Source: Enterococcus canis NBRC 100695 (GTDB lineage: Bacteria > Bacillota > Bacilli > Lactobacillales > Enterococcaceae). From it: a DNA stretch of 64,000 bases. The position numbers were made by a program, and so were the translations under genes. The stretch covers positions 339,580-403,579 of the forward strand of contig NZ_BCQJ01000002.1 of the NCBI RefSeq assembly GCF_001544375.1, in the 5' to 3' direction. Below are positions 50,171 to 62,982 of this stretch, one piece after another (positions within the stretch are counted from its first letter, which is position 1; the number at the start of each line of letters is the position of its first letter). The notes beneath the pieces are model-generated. The model had not been told where the DNA came from and did not search any database. It was given only the letters and a program-made list of their open reading frames with translations.

Positions 50171-53100
50171 TTAAAACATATCGAATAACGAAAGTTGGTT
50201 TTCATCCGGTAATTCTTTTAGGACACCATATTCATTCATTTTTTCAATCAAGGTTTTGGAAACTTTTCCCCGGGTTGCTAAGTCTTCTTTAGATAAGAAG
50301 TCTTTTTCTTGACGGGCATTCACGATTTGTTTGGCTACGTTAGCCCCTAAACTGTCCATCGCTCGGAATGGCGCGATTAAGGTATCACCATCAATCACAA
50401 AATTAGTGGCATCGGATTTATAAAGGTCGATCATGCCAAAGTTGTAGCCACGTTCTAGCATTTCATTGGCTAGTTCTAAAACAGTCAATTGGTTTTTCTC
50501 TTTCACGCTGGCATCCAGCCCTTTATCCGTGATTTCTTTCATCCGTTCTTTCACAGCGTCTTTTCCTTTACACATCGCCAATAAATCAAAATCATCAGCC
50601 CGTACAGAGAAATAGGCACAATAATACAAAATTGGGAAATACACTTTAAAGTAGGCCACCCGCAGCGCCATCAAGACATAAGCGGCCGCATGGGCTTTCG
50701 GGAACATATACTTGATTTTCGAACAGGAATCAATGTACCAATCAGGTACGTTATTTTCCCGCATGGCTTGTAGGAAAACATCTCGTTGGTCATCTGAGAT
50801 TTTGTTCCACTGACCTTTACGGACTGTTTCCATAATTTTAAAGGCCATCCCGTCATCCAGACCGGCGTGGATTAAGTAAACCATGATATCATCCCGACAA
50901 CCGATTACTTCGGCTAGAGTTGCTTTGCCTTGACGAATCAGTTCCTCTGCATTTCCTAACCACACATCGGTGCCGTGAGATAGTCCTGAAATCTGCAGCA
51001 ATTCAGCAAAAGTCGCAGGATGTGTTTCTTCCAACATGCCGCGAACAAAGCGCGTCCCGAATTCAGGGATTCCCAGGGTACCTGTTTTAGAAAAAATCTG
51101 TTCTGGCGTCACCCCTAAAACTTCGGGTCCTGAGAATATCCGCATCACTTCGGCGTCGTCAGTAGGAATCGTTTTGGGATCAATGCCTGACAAATCTTGC
51201 AGCATCCGAATTACAGTCGGGTCATCGTGTCCTAGAATATCTAGCTTCAACACGTTGTCATGGATGGAATGGAAATCAAAGTGGGTGGTGCGCCATTCTG
51301 CATCTTGATCATCGGCTGGATATTGGATGGGGGTAAAGTCGTAAACATCCATATAATCAGGAATAACAATAATCCCCCCCGGGTGCTGCCCAGTCGTCCG
51401 TTTAACCCCAGTCGAGCCTTTCGCTAAGCGATCGATTTCAGCACTCCGCAGCTGCAGATTATTATCACGCTCATAGGCTTTTACATACCCAAAGGCGGTC
51501 TTATCCGCCACCGTTCCGATTGTCCCTGCCCGGTAAACATATTCCTCCCCAAAGAGGACCTTCGTATAGTTGTGAGCCTCAGCTTGGTATTCACCAGAGA
51601 AGTTCAAATCAATATCGGGGACCTTATCCCCATGAAACCCTAAGAATGTTTCGAAGGGAATATCATGACCATCTTTAAAGAGGCGATGACCACAGTTAGG
51701 GCATTGCTTTTCAGGTAAGTCAAAACCGGAGCCGTAAGAGCCATCTTCGAAGAATTCCGAATATTGACAGTTAGGACAATGGTAATGAGGTGCTAATGGA
51801 TTGACCTCGGTAATTCCGGTCATGGTAGCCACAAAGGAGGAACCAACGGAACCCCGCGATCCTACCAAATAACCATCACTGACAGATTTATGCACTAATT
51901 TTTGTGAAATCAGATAAATAACGGAGAAACCATTCCCGATAATACTCTTCAACTCTTTTTCTAACCGTTTTTCCACGATTTCTGGCAGCTCAGGGCCATA
52001 GAGTTCATGGGCGCGGTCGTAGCTGAGTTTGGTAATCTCATCTTCGGCCCCTTCAATTTTAGGTGTATAGAGTTCATCTTTTACCGGCGTAATCGTATCA
52101 CACCAAGAGGCAATCAGTTGAGTATTGGTTACCACGATACGTTCAGCGGTTTCGGCGCCTAAAAATTGGAACGCCGTCAGCATTTCATCGGTGGTGCGGA
52201 AATGGACCTCTGGCAGTGAATGCCGGTTCAAAGGATTGGCCCCACCCATGGAATTAATCAGGATTTTGCGATAAATGGCGTCTTCTTCATTTAGATAATG
52301 AACGTTGCCCGTCGCCACAACTGGTTTTTCCAGTTCGTCGCCGATTCGGATCAAATTACGGATGATTTCTTCTAAGTCATGCTCATTTTTGACCAGCTCT
52401 TGTTCCAGTAATGGTGCATAGACGGCTTTGGGCATCACTTCGATATAATCATAAAACTTAGCACGGTTTTTCGCCTCGTCATACCCTTTTTGCATCATAG
52501 CTTCAAAAATTTCGCCTTTATCGCAGGCCGAGCCAATGATCAAGCCTTCTCGTAATTTTTTCAACTGTGAGCGTGGAATCCGTGGTAAGCGGTAATAATA
52601 ATCCACATTAGACATGGAAATTAGCTTGAAGAGATTTTTCAAACCAGCTTGAGTGGTTGCCATAATCGTCGCGTGGAAAGGACGTGCGCGTTTATACGAA
52701 TCGCCCTCGCCAATATGATCATTCAGTTGGTCATGGAAAAACATCTCATGCTTTTCCATGGCTTCCTTCACGAAAATCCAAGCTAAGTGGCCGGTTGCTT
52801 CCGCATCATAAACAGCCCGGTGATGTTGTTCGAGATTGACGCCAAATTTTTTGGAAAGCACGCCTAAGCCAAAGCGTTTCAAATCAGGATATAAGAAACG
52901 GGCTAACTCCAAAGTATCAATGACTGGATTCTCTGCTTCAGGAATCCCATATTTTCCATAGCTAGTATTTAAAAAGCCCATATCAAACGAAGCATTGTGG
53001 GCCACTAAAATTGTGTCTTTAGAGAACTCTAAAAAGAGGCGCAGCACTTCTTCTTCTGATTTGGAACCACGAACCATTTCATCGGTGATTCCTGTCAGCT

Positions 53101-54523
53101 CGACGGTGGTTTTAGATAATGGATGCCCAGGATCGATAAATTGCTCAAAGGTTTCAATCACATTCCCTTTATGCATTTTAACTGCCGCTAATTCGATAAT
53201 CGTATCATAGACGGCGGATAAGCCCGTGGTTTCCACGTCAAAAACAACATAAGTGCCATCGTTTAAATCCACATGCTGGTCATTATAGGCGATAGAAACT
53301 CCGTCATCCACCACATTGGCTTCCACTCCGTAAAGAATTTTAACGCCGTGCTTTTTTCCAGCACTGTGAGCCTCAGGAAATGATTGGGCTCCCGCATGGT
53401 CGGTGATAGCAATCGCACTATGACCCCATTTAGCCGCTTGCGCCACGTAGTCTGACATACTAGCCGTAGCATCCATGGTACTCATATTTGAATGTAGATG
53501 CAGCTCGACCCGTTTTTGCCCTTCTGGTGCATAGTCTTTGCGGACATCGTGTTTGACCTCCACAATATCTTGCCCGTTCATGACTAAGTCCCGCATAAAG
53601 GTGTCTTCCTGTACACTACCGCGAACTTTTAGCCAACTTCCAACTTTAATCGCTTCAAAAATCTGTTCATCCTTTTCCCCATTGGAGAATTTTTTCACCG
53701 CAAAGGAAGAAGTATAATCCGTGATTTTCAAAATCAAGATTTTGCGTTTTGAGCGTAGTTCGCGAATCTCTTTGTCAAAGACATAGCCTTCTACTGTTAC
53801 TCGGCGTTCTTCTTCGATGATTTGATCCATTGGTGTGATAGGTTCATCTTTAGGGATGGCTCGACCTAATTGAACTGGCCCTTCTAAGGCAGGGGCTGCT
53901 TGTTCTGCCGCTTTGCGCTGGGCATTCTTTTCTAATGCGGCTGCGGCCTGTTCCATCTGCACCGCCTCTTGTTCCCGTTTGCGTTCCTCAAACAGGGCTA
54001 AAACACGTTCAGCCTGTTCCTCGTCAATCCGCGGTTCGATACGAAAAGCTGGAAAGCCAAACTCTTTAAAACGTTCTTCCAGAATTGGCAAATATTGTTG
54101 TTTAAGATACGGAATCACCGCTTGATTATCCACGGCCAAAATGATTTTTTGGTCCTCCATCATAGGAGTTTGGTCGTGCAGGATCTTTTTCACTAGCGGC
54201 GTATCGCATTGTTGATCCAATAACGCTAAAGGCCAATAGCCCATTAACAATTCTTGCGAAAAGCCTTGATTTTCAGTGGTGATGACCACTTTAGTCGCGG
54301 CAATATTTTGAAAAGCCAGCTCAATATGCTGAACTAATGCTTGGTAAAGCAAGACCGGTAAAATCTCTGCAAAGTGCAGTTGAAATTCATAACGGCGGCT
54401 TTGTTGATGCACTAGGACTTTAGTGATGGCACCCTGTTGAATCAGGGGATGCTGCCGCTCGGTTGCCGGCAATTGGATTTGATCCAATAATTTTTCGAAA
54501 AGTTCGTGCCCGTTCATTGGCAT
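50171..54523 (-). CDS. polC: DNA polymerase III alpha subunit, Gram-positive PolC
   Basis: 1450 residues. Main replicative polymerase of low-GC Gram-positives. Order: N-terminal domain, OB fold (about 235-330), PHP start [19 protein letters not shown] near 340, inserted DEDDh proofreading exonuclease [24 protein letters not shown] near 425 with [10 protein letters not shown] and [14 protein letters not shown], then the rest of PHP and the polymerase palm with [12 protein letters not shown] and [18 protein letters not shown]. Cysteine pairs [12 protein letters not shown] and CPNCGHR form the zinc region. ATG follows AGGAGG. A terminator separates it from proS upstream, so it probably has its own promoter. 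Confidence 0.98.
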   Translation of the reverse strand: MPMNGHELFEKLLDQIQLPATERQHPLIQQGAITKVLVHQQSRRYEFQLHFAEILPVLLYQALVQHIELAFQNIAATKVVITTENQGFSQELLMGYWPLALLDQQCDTPLVKKILHDQTPMMEDQKIILAVDNQAVIPYLKQQYLPILEERFKEFGFPAFRIEPRIDEEQAERVLALFEERKREQEAVQMEQAAAALEKNAQRKAAEQAAPALEGPVQLGRAIPKDEPITPMDQIIEEERRVTVEGYVFDKEIRELRSKRKILILKITDYTSSFAVKKFSNGEKDEQIFEAIKVGSWLKVRGSVQEDTFMRDLVMNGQDIVEVKHDVRKDYAPEGQKRVELHLHSNMSTMDATASMSDYVAQAAKWGHSAIAITDHAGAQSFPEAHSAGKKHGVKILYGVEANVVDDGVSIAYNDQHVDLNDGTYVVFDVETTGLSAVYDTIIELAAVKMHKGNVIETFEQFIDPGHPLSKTTVELTGITDEMVRGSKSEEEVLRLFLEFSKDTILVAHNASFDMGFLNTSYGKYGIPEAENPVIDTLELARFLYPDLKRFGLGVLSKKFGVNLEQHHRAVYDAEATGHLAWIFVKEAMEKHEMFFHDQLNDHIGEGDSYKRARPFHATIMATTQAGLKNLFKLISMSNVDYYYRLPRIPRSQLKKLREGLIIGSACDKGEIFEAMMQKGYDEAKNRAKFYDYIEVMPKAVYAPLLEQELVKNEHDLEEIIRNLIRIGDELEKPVVATGNVHYLNEEDAIYRKILINSMGGANPLNRHSLPEVHFRTTDEMLTAFQFLGAETAERIVVTNTQLIASWCDTITPVKDELYTPKIEGAEDEITKLSYDRAHELYGPELPEIVEKRLEKELKSIIGNGFSVIYLISQKLVHKSVSDGYLVGSRGSVGSSFVATMTGITEVNPLAPHYHCPNCQYSEFFEDGSYGSGFDLPEKQCPNCGHRLFKDGHDIPFETFLGFHGDKVPDIDLNFSGEYQAEAHNYTKVLFGEEYVYRAGTIGTVADKTAFGYVKAYERDNNLQLRSAEIDRLAKGSTGVKRTTGQHPGGIIVIPDYMDVYDFTPIQYPADDQDAEWRTTHFDFHSIHDNVLKLDILGHDDPTVIRMLQDLSGIDPKTIPTDDAEVMRIFSGPEVLGVTPEQIFSKTGTLGIPEFGTRFVRGMLEETHPATFAELLQISGLSHGTDVWLGNAEELIRQGKATLAEVIGCRDDIMVYLIHAGLDDGMAFKIMETVRKGQWNKISDDQRDVFLQAMRENNVPDWYIDSCSKIKYMFPKAHAAAYVLMALRVAYFKVYFPILYYCAYFSVRADDFDLLAMCKGKDAVKERMKEITDKGLDASVKEKNQLTVLELANEMLERGYNFGMIDLYKSDATNFVIDGDTLIAPFRAMDSLGANVAKQIVNARQEKDFLSKEDLATRGKVSKTLIEKMNEYGVLKELPDENQLSLFDMF

Positions 54524-54607
54524 AACTTGACCTCCTTGTTTGAAACTCTAACTAGTATACTCTTTTTCCGCTGATTTTTCATTAAAATTAGGGAGGACGA
54601 ATCCAAA

Positions 54608-54648
54608 CAAAAAGCTAAAACTAGGCGTAGTTCCCAGCTTTAGCTTTC
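54608..54648 (-). terminator. Terminator between proS and polC
   Basis: AAAGCTAAA pairs with TTTAGCTTT over a partly paired 19-base interior, then TTTTTG on the minus strand. Confidence 0.75.
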
Positions 54649-54670
54649 GTGATACTTTATTCAATAAGGC

Positions 54671-56380
<1,710 letters not shown>

Positions 56381-56410
56381 TTACATTCTCCTTCTGTCCA
56401 ACACCCTGAT

Positions 56411-57670
56411 TTAAAAGAAAAAGCGGCGAAAATCGTTCCAAGTTACAAGAACCATCAAAATCACCATAAAGGCTAAACCAATCAATGTCAAGATACCTTC
56501 CTTTTCTTGACTTAATGGCTTGCCGCGAACACCTTCATAAATATTTAAGACTAACTTCCCACCATCCAGCACTGGAATTGGCAAGAGGTTCATGATGCCC
56601 AAGTTCATCGACAGCATCGCCATCAATTGTAAAATGGTCACGATCCCCATCGCTGCTGCCTGTGACGAAAGTTGGAAGATCATAACTGGCCCACCTAATT
56701 TATTAAGACTGAAACCAGTGAAAAGCGAGCCTAACGCTTTAAAAATTTGCAAGGAGCTGTTGATAGCGTCCATAAAGCCACCTTTGATTTTCCCGAAAAA
56801 GCTAGTATCTTTCGGCACTTCAATACCAATGCGGGCAATTTTCTGTCCGCTAACAGTTTCCATTTTAGGCTGTAAGGTCACCGGAGCTGATTGTCCGGCT
56901 ACCTCTAAGGTGACCGCTTCGCCTTCTTTGCTACGGATTTGGTTGGTGATATCATCCCACGTTTGAATGGTCTTTCCGTCAATCGTCAGAATCTGATCCC
57001 CAGTCTTTAAACCAGCGGCTGCCGCTGGGCTATCCGCCTGTACCTTACCGATGGCATTGGTATTAGTGATTAAGGCCCCACCCTGCATAAAGGCAATGAT
57101 GATAAACAACACAATCCCTAAAATAAAGTTATTCAGTGGCCCTGCAAAATTGGTTAACATCCGTTGCCAAAGTTTTGCCGATTGAAATTGCACATCTAGC
57201 GGCGCGATTCGTACCTCAGTGCCATCTTGTTCAATAATGGTCGCATCATGTTGTACATGATAGGTTTCTTCTACTTCATCGTTACCATTGACAAAACCAG
57301 TAATGGTCAGCTCGTTTTCAAGATCATAGCGGCTGACTTCCATGGGAATTGCATTCGGTAATTGGACTTTGGAGCTCGTATTAATTTTGACAACTTTCTC
57401 ATTTTCCAAAGCTAAGCTGATAACCATCCCCGCATGCAGCTCAGCCTCTTCTTCACCAGCCCCCGCCATGCGGACATAACCGCCAAGAGGCAGTAAGCGA
57501 ACCGTATAGGCAGTTCCGTCTTTGCCTTGATGATAAAAAATCTTAGGACCCATGCCGATAGCAAATTCCCGTACCAAAATGCCGGATCGTTTGGCGAAAA
57601 AGAAATGACCAAACTCATGGACCAATACTAGAATTCCAAAAACAATGATAAATGTGATAATTGTTTTCAT
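56411..57670 (-). CDS. rseP: Site-2 metalloprotease RseP
   Basis: 419 residues. Intramembrane protease: zinc motif HEFGH in VLVHEFGHFFFAKRSG near residue 18, a PDZ domain (VQADSPAAAAGLKTGDQILTIDGK, about 200-265) and the C-terminal LDGGK motif in PIPVLDGGKLVLNIYEG. In enterococci RseP/Eep processes peptide pheromones and anti-sigma factors. Its ATG overlaps the dxr stop by 4 bases. Confidence 0.97.
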   Translation of the reverse strand: MKTIITFIIVFGILVLVHEFGHFFFAKRSGILVREFAIGMGPKIFYHQGKDGTAYTVRLLPLGGYVRMAGAGEEEAELHAGMVISLALENEKVVKINTSSKVQLPNAIPMEVSRYDLENELTITGFVNGNDEVEETYHVQHDATIIEQDGTEVRIAPLDVQFQSAKLWQRMLTNFAGPLNNFILGIVLFIIIAFMQGGALITNTNAIGKVQADSPAAAAGLKTGDQILTIDGKTIQTWDDITNQIRSKEGEAVTLEVAGQSAPVTLQPKMETVSGQKIARIGIEVPKDTSFFGKIKGGFMDAINSSLQIFKALGSLFTGFSLNKLGGPVMIFQLSSQAAAMGIVTILQLMAMLSMNLGIMNLLPIPVLDGGKLVLNIYEGVRGKPLSQEKEGILTLIGLAFMVILMVLVTWNDFRRFFF

Positions 57671-58818
57671 AGCTTCCCTCCCTCGATCCAGGCTGTAACC
57701 TGTTGTCGTGTTTCTTGATCAACTTCAATTACTCGTTCTAACGTTGTCACTTCTTCATGAAAGGCAGCAACTGCTTGGGTCACTGCTGCTTCAATCGCTA
57801 AATAGCTGATTTTGCCATCCATAAAGGCTTGTGCGGCAATTTCATTGGCGGCATTATACACCGTAGGATAAGCGCCCCCCTTTTTTCCCACTTCATAGGC
57901 TAAGGCCAACATCGGAAAGCGCGTCATAGACATCGGTTCAAAATGCAATTGTCCTAATTGAGCTAGCTCAAAGGGTTTCGCGTGTTCAATCGGCCAACGG
58001 TCTGGATATGTCAAAGCGTATTGGATGGGCTCCCGCATATCACTAGGACCCAATTGTGCTAAAAAGGCGCCATCTCGTAATTGAATTAAGGAATGGATGA
58101 TACTTTCGCGGTGCAAAACAACGTCAATTTTATCATAATCCACCCCGAATAACCAATGGGCTTCAATTACCTCTAGTCCTTTATTCATCATAGTGGAAGA
58201 ATCAATCGTGATCTTTTTCCCCATGGACCAATTAGGGTGGGCCAGTGCTTGCGTCAACGTCACTTGCGTCAAATCCTCACGGCTCAAATCACGAAAACTA
58301 CCACCGCTGGCCGTAATCACCAAACGGTCTAGATTTTGCGTCTCACCTTGTAAACATTGGAAAATAGCAGAATGCTCGCTATCTACCGGCAATAAAGTTA
58401 CACCCGCTGCTTTAACAGCTGCCATAACCCATTCTCCCGCCATGACAAGCGTTTCCTTATTCGCAAGAGCAATATCCTTACCAGCCTTGATAGCAGCTAG
58501 GGTGGGGAGGAGGCCAACACTGCCGGAAACAGCTGTCAAAACAACATCGACTGCCGGTAAAACACTCGCTGCTTCCAAACCAGCCACGCCTACCCCAACT
58601 TGGATTGCTGGAAATTCTTGGCTTAAAATAGCAGCATCGCTTTCAGTACCGGCAGCCACATATTCCGGCTGAAATTCCTGAATAATAGCGCGTGCTGCGG
58701 TTAAATTACGATGAAAGCTGAAGCTGACTAAGCGGAATGCCTCTGGATAAGCCCGCATAACTTCTAATGTACTGGTGCCAATCGAACCAGTGGCACCTAA
58801 TAAAGCAATCTGTTTCAT
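57667..58818 (-). CDS. dxr: 1-deoxy-D-xylulose 5-phosphate reductoisomerase
   Basis: 383 residues. First committed step of the MEP isoprenoid pathway, NADPH-dependent. Seen: LLGATGSIGTSTLEV, ALANKETLVMAGE, PVDSEHSAIFQCL, ITASGGSFRD and MGKKITIDSSTMMNKGLEVIEAHWLF. Start ATG 58818 is fixed by the family start MKQIALLGATGSIG, yet no ribosome site lies at normal distance: the GGGAAGGTGG stretch is 31 bases upstream and a 10-pair hairpin fills the gap. Placed among uppS-cdsA-rseP, linking isoprenoid supply to cell-wall lipid carrier synthesis. Confidence 0.97.
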   Translation of the reverse strand: MKQIALLGATGSIGTSTLEVMRAYPEAFRLVSFSFHRNLTAARAIIQEFQPEYVAAGTESDAAILSQEFPAIQVGVGVAGLEAASVLPAVDVVLTAVSGSVGLLPTLAAIKAGKDIALANKETLVMAGEWVMAAVKAAGVTLLPVDSEHSAIFQCLQGETQNLDRLVITASGGSFRDLSREDLTQVTLTQALAHPNWSMGKKITIDSSTMMNKGLEVIEAHWLFGVDYDKIDVVLHRESIIHSLIQLRDGAFLAQLGPSDMREPIQYALTYPDRWPIEHAKPFELAQLGQLHFEPMSMTRFPMLALAYEVGKKGGAYPTVYNAANEIAAQAFMDGKISYLAIEAAVTQAVAAFHEEVTTLERVIEVDQETRQQVTAWIEGGKL

Positions 58819-58822
58819 AGAG

Positions 58823-58849
58823 AAAAAAACTCTGAAAAATCAGAGTTTT
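58823..58849 (-). promoter_or_regulatory. Hairpin between dxr ribosome-binding sequence and start codon
   Basis: AAAACTCTGA (58849-58840) pairs perfectly with TCAGAGTTTT (58835-58826) around TTTT and is followed by TTT. It begins right after the purine-rich GGGAAGGTGG and ends 7 bases before the dxr ATG. It also has the form of an intrinsic terminator. Confidence 0.65.
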
Positions 58850-58865
58850 CCACCTTCCCTTCCGT

Positions 58866-59666
58866 TTAAAAAATGCCCAACAAGTGCATGATAGGAAATA
58901 CAAATAGTAAACTGTCAAAGCGGTCTAAGATGCCGCCGTGTCCCGGCAGGATTGTACCAGAATCTTTGACATCATAGTGGCGTTTGATAGAGGACTCCAC
59001 CAAGTCGCCAAACTGTCCCACAATTGATAAAATCGGCGTCAATAGTAATAATACACCGGTACCATAGGCAAAATAATCTTTACCAGGGAATAATAGTAAA
59101 TAGACGATTGCCACCACTACCGCACTCAAAATTCCACCCAGTGCGCCTTCTAAGGTCTTATTAGGAGACACATGCGGGGCTAATTTATGTTTGCCATATT
59201 GGCGACCAACCATATAAGCACCAATATCCGTTGCCCAAACGATGAATAAAGCAAAGAGCAGCACGACAATACCAGATAAACGCGCATTTACAAAGTTTTG
59301 GAAGCCAACACCAGCATATAAGCTGACAATTACCGGAAAGCCGGCTTCATCAATTGTATACGTGTTTTTCGAAATAACAGAAGCCCCTAGTAAAATCATT
59401 ACTGTTACATAAAATAGCATACTTGGGTCGGTATTTTCTGGTAAAAAGAAGAACCAATGCTCTTTTGGTAAAACTAAAAATACTGCTCCTAAAGCTGATA
59501 CGACCCCCTCAAAACTCAAGATCGTCAACCCCTTCATGCGGAACAGCTCATAGACCGCAATCACTGCTAAAACAGCTGCGACCGCTTCTAACAGCATGCC
59601 GCCTACCCAAATGACGGGGATAAAGAGTGCTAAGGCGATGACTGCCGTGATCACTCGTTGTCTCAT
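58866..59666 (-). CDS. cdsA: Phosphatidate cytidylyltransferase
   Basis: 266 residues, about eight membrane segments. Makes CDP-diacylglycerol for phospholipid synthesis. The family signature is visible at the end: VSPNKTLEGALGG, SSIKRHYDVKDSGTILPGHGGILDRFDSLLFVFP. Its ATG overlaps the uppS stop by 4 bases with AAGGAGG upstream. Confidence 0.97.
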   Translation of the reverse strand: MRQRVITAVIALALFIPVIWVGGMLLEAVAAVLAVIAVYELFRMKGLTILSFEGVVSALGAVFLVLPKEHWFFFLPENTDPSMLFYVTVMILLGASVISKNTYTIDEAGFPVIVSLYAGVGFQNFVNARLSGIVVLLFALFIVWATDIGAYMVGRQYGKHKLAPHVSPNKTLEGALGGILSAVVVAIVYLLLFPGKDYFAYGTGVLLLLTPILSIVGQFGDLVESSIKRHYDVKDSGTILPGHGGILDRFDSLLFVFPIMHLLGIF

Positions 59667-60460
59667 GTTGTTTCCTCCTTGTCCAAGCCGCCAAAACGAC
59701 GGTTACGATTTTGATAAGACGCAATTGCCGTCTCCAAAAGTTCGCCAGAAAAATCCGGCCATAAAGCATCGGTAAAGAATAATTCACTATACGCAATTTG
59801 CCACAATAAAAAGTTGCTGATGCGCTCCTCACCACTAGTCCGAATCAATAATTCCGGATCACGGTATTCTCGTGGTAGAAACCCCGTCATCAAGTGCTGC
59901 GCAATCATCTCTTCATCCACTGTGTCTGCCAATTCTGGCTGTTGAGCCACCTCAGCAGCAATCGCCTTAACAGCCGTGGTAATTTCCGCGCGCCCCCCAT
60001 AGTTTAAGGCAAAATTTAACACCATACCTGTATTATCTTTGGTTTGGTCCATGGCCCGCTTAACAGCATCTTGCGTATGAGCCGGCAAATACTGCTCATA
60101 CCCCATCACATGGACCTTAACATTTTCCTTAATCAGCTCCGGCACAAATGTATCAAAAAAATCTACCGGTAACTGCATCAGAAAATTAACCTCATCAGTA
60201 GGACGTTTCCAGTTTTCCGTTGAGAACGCGTACAAGGTCAAGACCTTAATGCCTAACTTAGAGGCATAATTAGTAATTGTTTTGACGGTATTCATCCCTT
60301 CTTGATGTCCCGCTACTCGCGGCAGACGTCGATTTTGGGCCCAGCGACCATTGCCGTCCATAATAATGGCGATGTGCTGTGGAATCGCGCCGGCGGGATC
60401 AAAGGTATAAAGGGACGTTTCTGGGATGTATTTATCTTTTTGTGGAAAGAAGCGAAACAT
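59663..60460 (-). CDS. uppS: Undecaprenyl diphosphate synthase
   Basis: 265 residues. Cis-prenyltransferase making the C55 lipid carrier for peptidoglycan. Seen: HIAIIMDGNGRWAQNRRLPRVAGHQEGM near residues 29-56, LYAFSTENWKRP, LNFALNYGGRAEI and DPELLIRTSGEERISNFLLWQIAYSE. First gene of uppS-cdsA-dxr-rseP-proS; AGAGGAGG lies upstream. Confidence 0.98.
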   Translation of the reverse strand: MFRFFPQKDKYIPETSLYTFDPAGAIPQHIAIIMDGNGRWAQNRRLPRVAGHQEGMNTVKTITNYASKLGIKVLTLYAFSTENWKRPTDEVNFLMQLPVDFFDTFVPELIKENVKVHVMGYEQYLPAHTQDAVKRAMDQTKDNTGMVLNFALNYGGRAEITTAVKAIAAEVAQQPELADTVDEEMIAQHLMTGFLPREYRDPELLIRTSGEERISNFLLWQIAYSELFFTDALWPDFSGELLETAIASYQNRNRRFGGLDKEETT

Positions 60461-60490
60461 TCTTTTTCCTCCTCTAGCATTATCCCAACT

Positions 60491-60499
60491 ATTATAGCA
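60491..60499 (-). promoter_or_regulatory. Extended -10 promoter of the uppS operon
   Basis: TGCTATAAT on the minus strand (TATAAT at 60491-60496), about 30 bases before uppS; no clear -35. Confidence 0.6.
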
Positions 60500-60589
60500 A
60501 TATCTGCCTAAAAAACCTATGTTTGATAGTTTTTTTACGAATTTAGTAATATTTGCAATCTTTTTGTTACGAAAAGGGCAAGTTGTTCC

Positions 60590-61462
60590 TTAATTCATCT
60601 CTACGCCCAGAGACTCCGCAATTTTACTCAAGCTAAAACCACGACCATAAACTTCACTGGCATTCATGCTCACGACAAAAGCATCTTCGTCGATAGTTAG
60701 TACCAGCTCTTTGACATTTTCCAAATCTTTTTCGCGAATCACGGTCATCAATAATTGTCCTGGTTTTCCTTCATAGCCGCTTTCGATTGGCAGCAAGGTC
60801 ACCCCTTTGTCCAACTCGGCTAATAATTTTTCGCGAATTTCTTGATACTGTGGCGAAATAATCAACACATTCTTTGAGCGAATAAAACCGACTTGGATCA
60901 TATCAACTGCTCGGCCGATTAAGAATAAACAGATTAGTGAGAAAAGTACGATGTCGGTATCAAAGACTAAAAAGGCACTTAATAGCACTAAGCCATCCAC
61001 TACAAAGACCGAAACGCCCATGGGGATTTTAAAGTATTTATTGACGATCTGAGCCAGTGTTGCCGTCCCGCCCGTTGAGGCATTACCTTTGAATTCTAAT
61101 CCGAGTCCGATACCTGTTAAAAGGCCACCAAACAAGGTCGCCAGCATTAAATTGTTCGTCAAGGTCGGAATATTGGCGGTGATGCCAACAAAAAATGGGT
61201 AGACCATGCTGCCATAGATGGTTTTGATGCCGACCTCTTTCCCTAATAATAAAAAACATAAAGCTAATAATGGAATATTGATTGCGTATAAAACAATAGC
61301 TGGATTCCAGCCAAACAGATGGTTCAAGACAACGCTAATCCCACTAGCGCCGCCAGCCACGATTTTGTTAGGTAACAAGACGGCATTGATGGCAATCGCC
61401 AGGACCAATGAACCGGCTGTTACATAAAGTGCATCATAAATTTGTCGATTGATTTTTTTCAT
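60590..61462 (-). CDS. YitT-family membrane protein
   Basis: 290 residues. Five to six membrane segments (LVLAIAINAVLLPNKIVAGGASGISVVLNHLFGW onward; glycine-rich LEFKGNASTGGTATLAQIVNKY) followed by a cytosolic DUF2179 domain (about 200-285, VTLLPIESGYEGKPGQLLMTVIREKDLENVKELVLTIDEDAFV). Widespread in Firmicutes, function not known. Own promoter upstream. Confidence 0.9.
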   Translation of the reverse strand: MKKINRQIYDALYVTAGSLVLAIAINAVLLPNKIVAGGASGISVVLNHLFGWNPAIVLYAINIPLLALCFLLLGKEVGIKTIYGSMVYPFFVGITANIPTLTNNLMLATLFGGLLTGIGLGLEFKGNASTGGTATLAQIVNKYFKIPMGVSVFVVDGLVLLSAFLVFDTDIVLFSLICLFLIGRAVDMIQVGFIRSKNVLIISPQYQEIREKLLAELDKGVTLLPIESGYEGKPGQLLMTVIREKDLENVKELVLTIDEDAFVVSMNASEVYGRGFSLSKIAESLGVEMN

Positions 61463-61480
61463 ATTACCCCTCCTAGAAAC

Positions 61481-61509
61481 ACTCTAGCGGAGAAAGACGC
61501 GTTTTTCAA
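61481..61509 (-). promoter_or_regulatory. Promoter of the YitT-family gene
   Basis: TTGAAA (61504-61509), 17-base spacer, TAGAGT (61481-61486) on the minus strand, just after the frr terminator. Confidence 0.5.
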
Positions 61510-61519
61510 TAAAATAATG

Positions 61520-61551
61520 AAAAAAAAACTGCCCATCAATTCGATGAGCAG
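61520..61551 (-). terminator. Terminator of frr
   Basis: CTGCTCATC pairs with GATGGGCAG (one wobble on the minus strand) around 5 bases, then nine T. Confidence 0.9.
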
Positions 61552-61564
61552 TAGCTAAAAGCTA

Positions 61565-62122
61565 TTATACTTCCAATAATTCTTTTTCTTTTTCAGCCGT
61601 GATATTGTCGATTTCTTTGATACTATCATCGGTTACTTTTTGAACGTCTTTTTCAAGACCGCGCAAATCGTCTTCTGTGATATCGCCATTTTTTTGTTGC
61701 TTTTTCAAATCGTCCATGGCATCACGACGAATATTGCGGACCGCGATTTTTGCGTTTTCAGCAATCTTTTTCACTTCTTTAGCTAATTCTTTCCGGCGTT
61801 CTTCCGTCAATTGAGGAATCACTAAACGGATCACATTGCCATCATTCGTTGGGCTAATCCCAATATCACTAGCTAAAATTGCTTTTTCGATGTCACCTAA
61901 GGTCGTTTTATCAAACGGTGTGATCATTAGGACCCGCGCCTCTGGAATCGCAATTTGCGACATTTGGTTGATGGGCGTTGGTACACCGTAATAATTGATT
62001 TGAATACGATCTAGCAAGCTGGCATTGGCGCGACCTGCACGAATCTGACCTAATTCACGTTGCAAACTTTCTTCTGCTTTTCGCATTTTTTGTTGTGTTG
62101 TTTGAATGATTGCTTCTGCCAT
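61565..62122 (-). CDS. frr: Ribosome recycling factor
   Basis: 185 residues, the family's usual length. With EF-G it splits the ribosome after termination. Seen: [38 protein letters not shown] and [32 protein letters not shown], ending in a long helix. It follows pyrH by 2 bases. Confidence 0.98.
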   Translation of the reverse strand: MAEAIIQTTQQKMRKAEESLQRELGQIRAGRANASLLDRIQINYYGVPTPINQMSQIAIPEARVLMITPFDKTTLGDIEKAILASDIGISPTNDGNVIRLVIPQLTEERRKELAKEVKKIAENAKIAVRNIRRDAMDDLKKQQKNGDITEDDLRGLEKDVQKVTDDSIKEIDNITAEKEKELLEV

Positions 62123-62124
62123 TC

Positions 62125-62862
<738 letters not shown>

Positions 62863-62875
62863 TTAATCTATGTTT

Positions 62876-62884
62876 ATTTTAGCA
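62876..62884 (-). promoter_or_regulatory. Extended -10 promoter of pyrH-frr
   Basis: TGCTAAAAT on the minus strand (TAAAAT at 62876-62881), about 29 bases before pyrH; weak -35. Confidence 0.5.
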
Positions 62885-62932
62885 TATTCTTACTAGAAAA
62901 CTAGCGCTTCTCGCGGAAATCCGCTTTTGCTT

Positions 62933-62964
62933 AAAAAAAGGGAGCGCACAGAGCGTGCGTTCCC
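62933..62964 (-). terminator. Terminator of rpsB-tsf
   Basis: GGGAACGCAC pairs with GTGCGCTCCC (one wobble), 5-base loop, then seven T on the minus strand. Confidence 0.9.
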
Positions 62965-62982
62965 AACCGTCAGAAGACAGGC

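Noticed and set aside
58193..58672. Antisense frame of 159 codons over dxr
   Set aside because: Overlaps a conserved gene fully and shows no protein family features.
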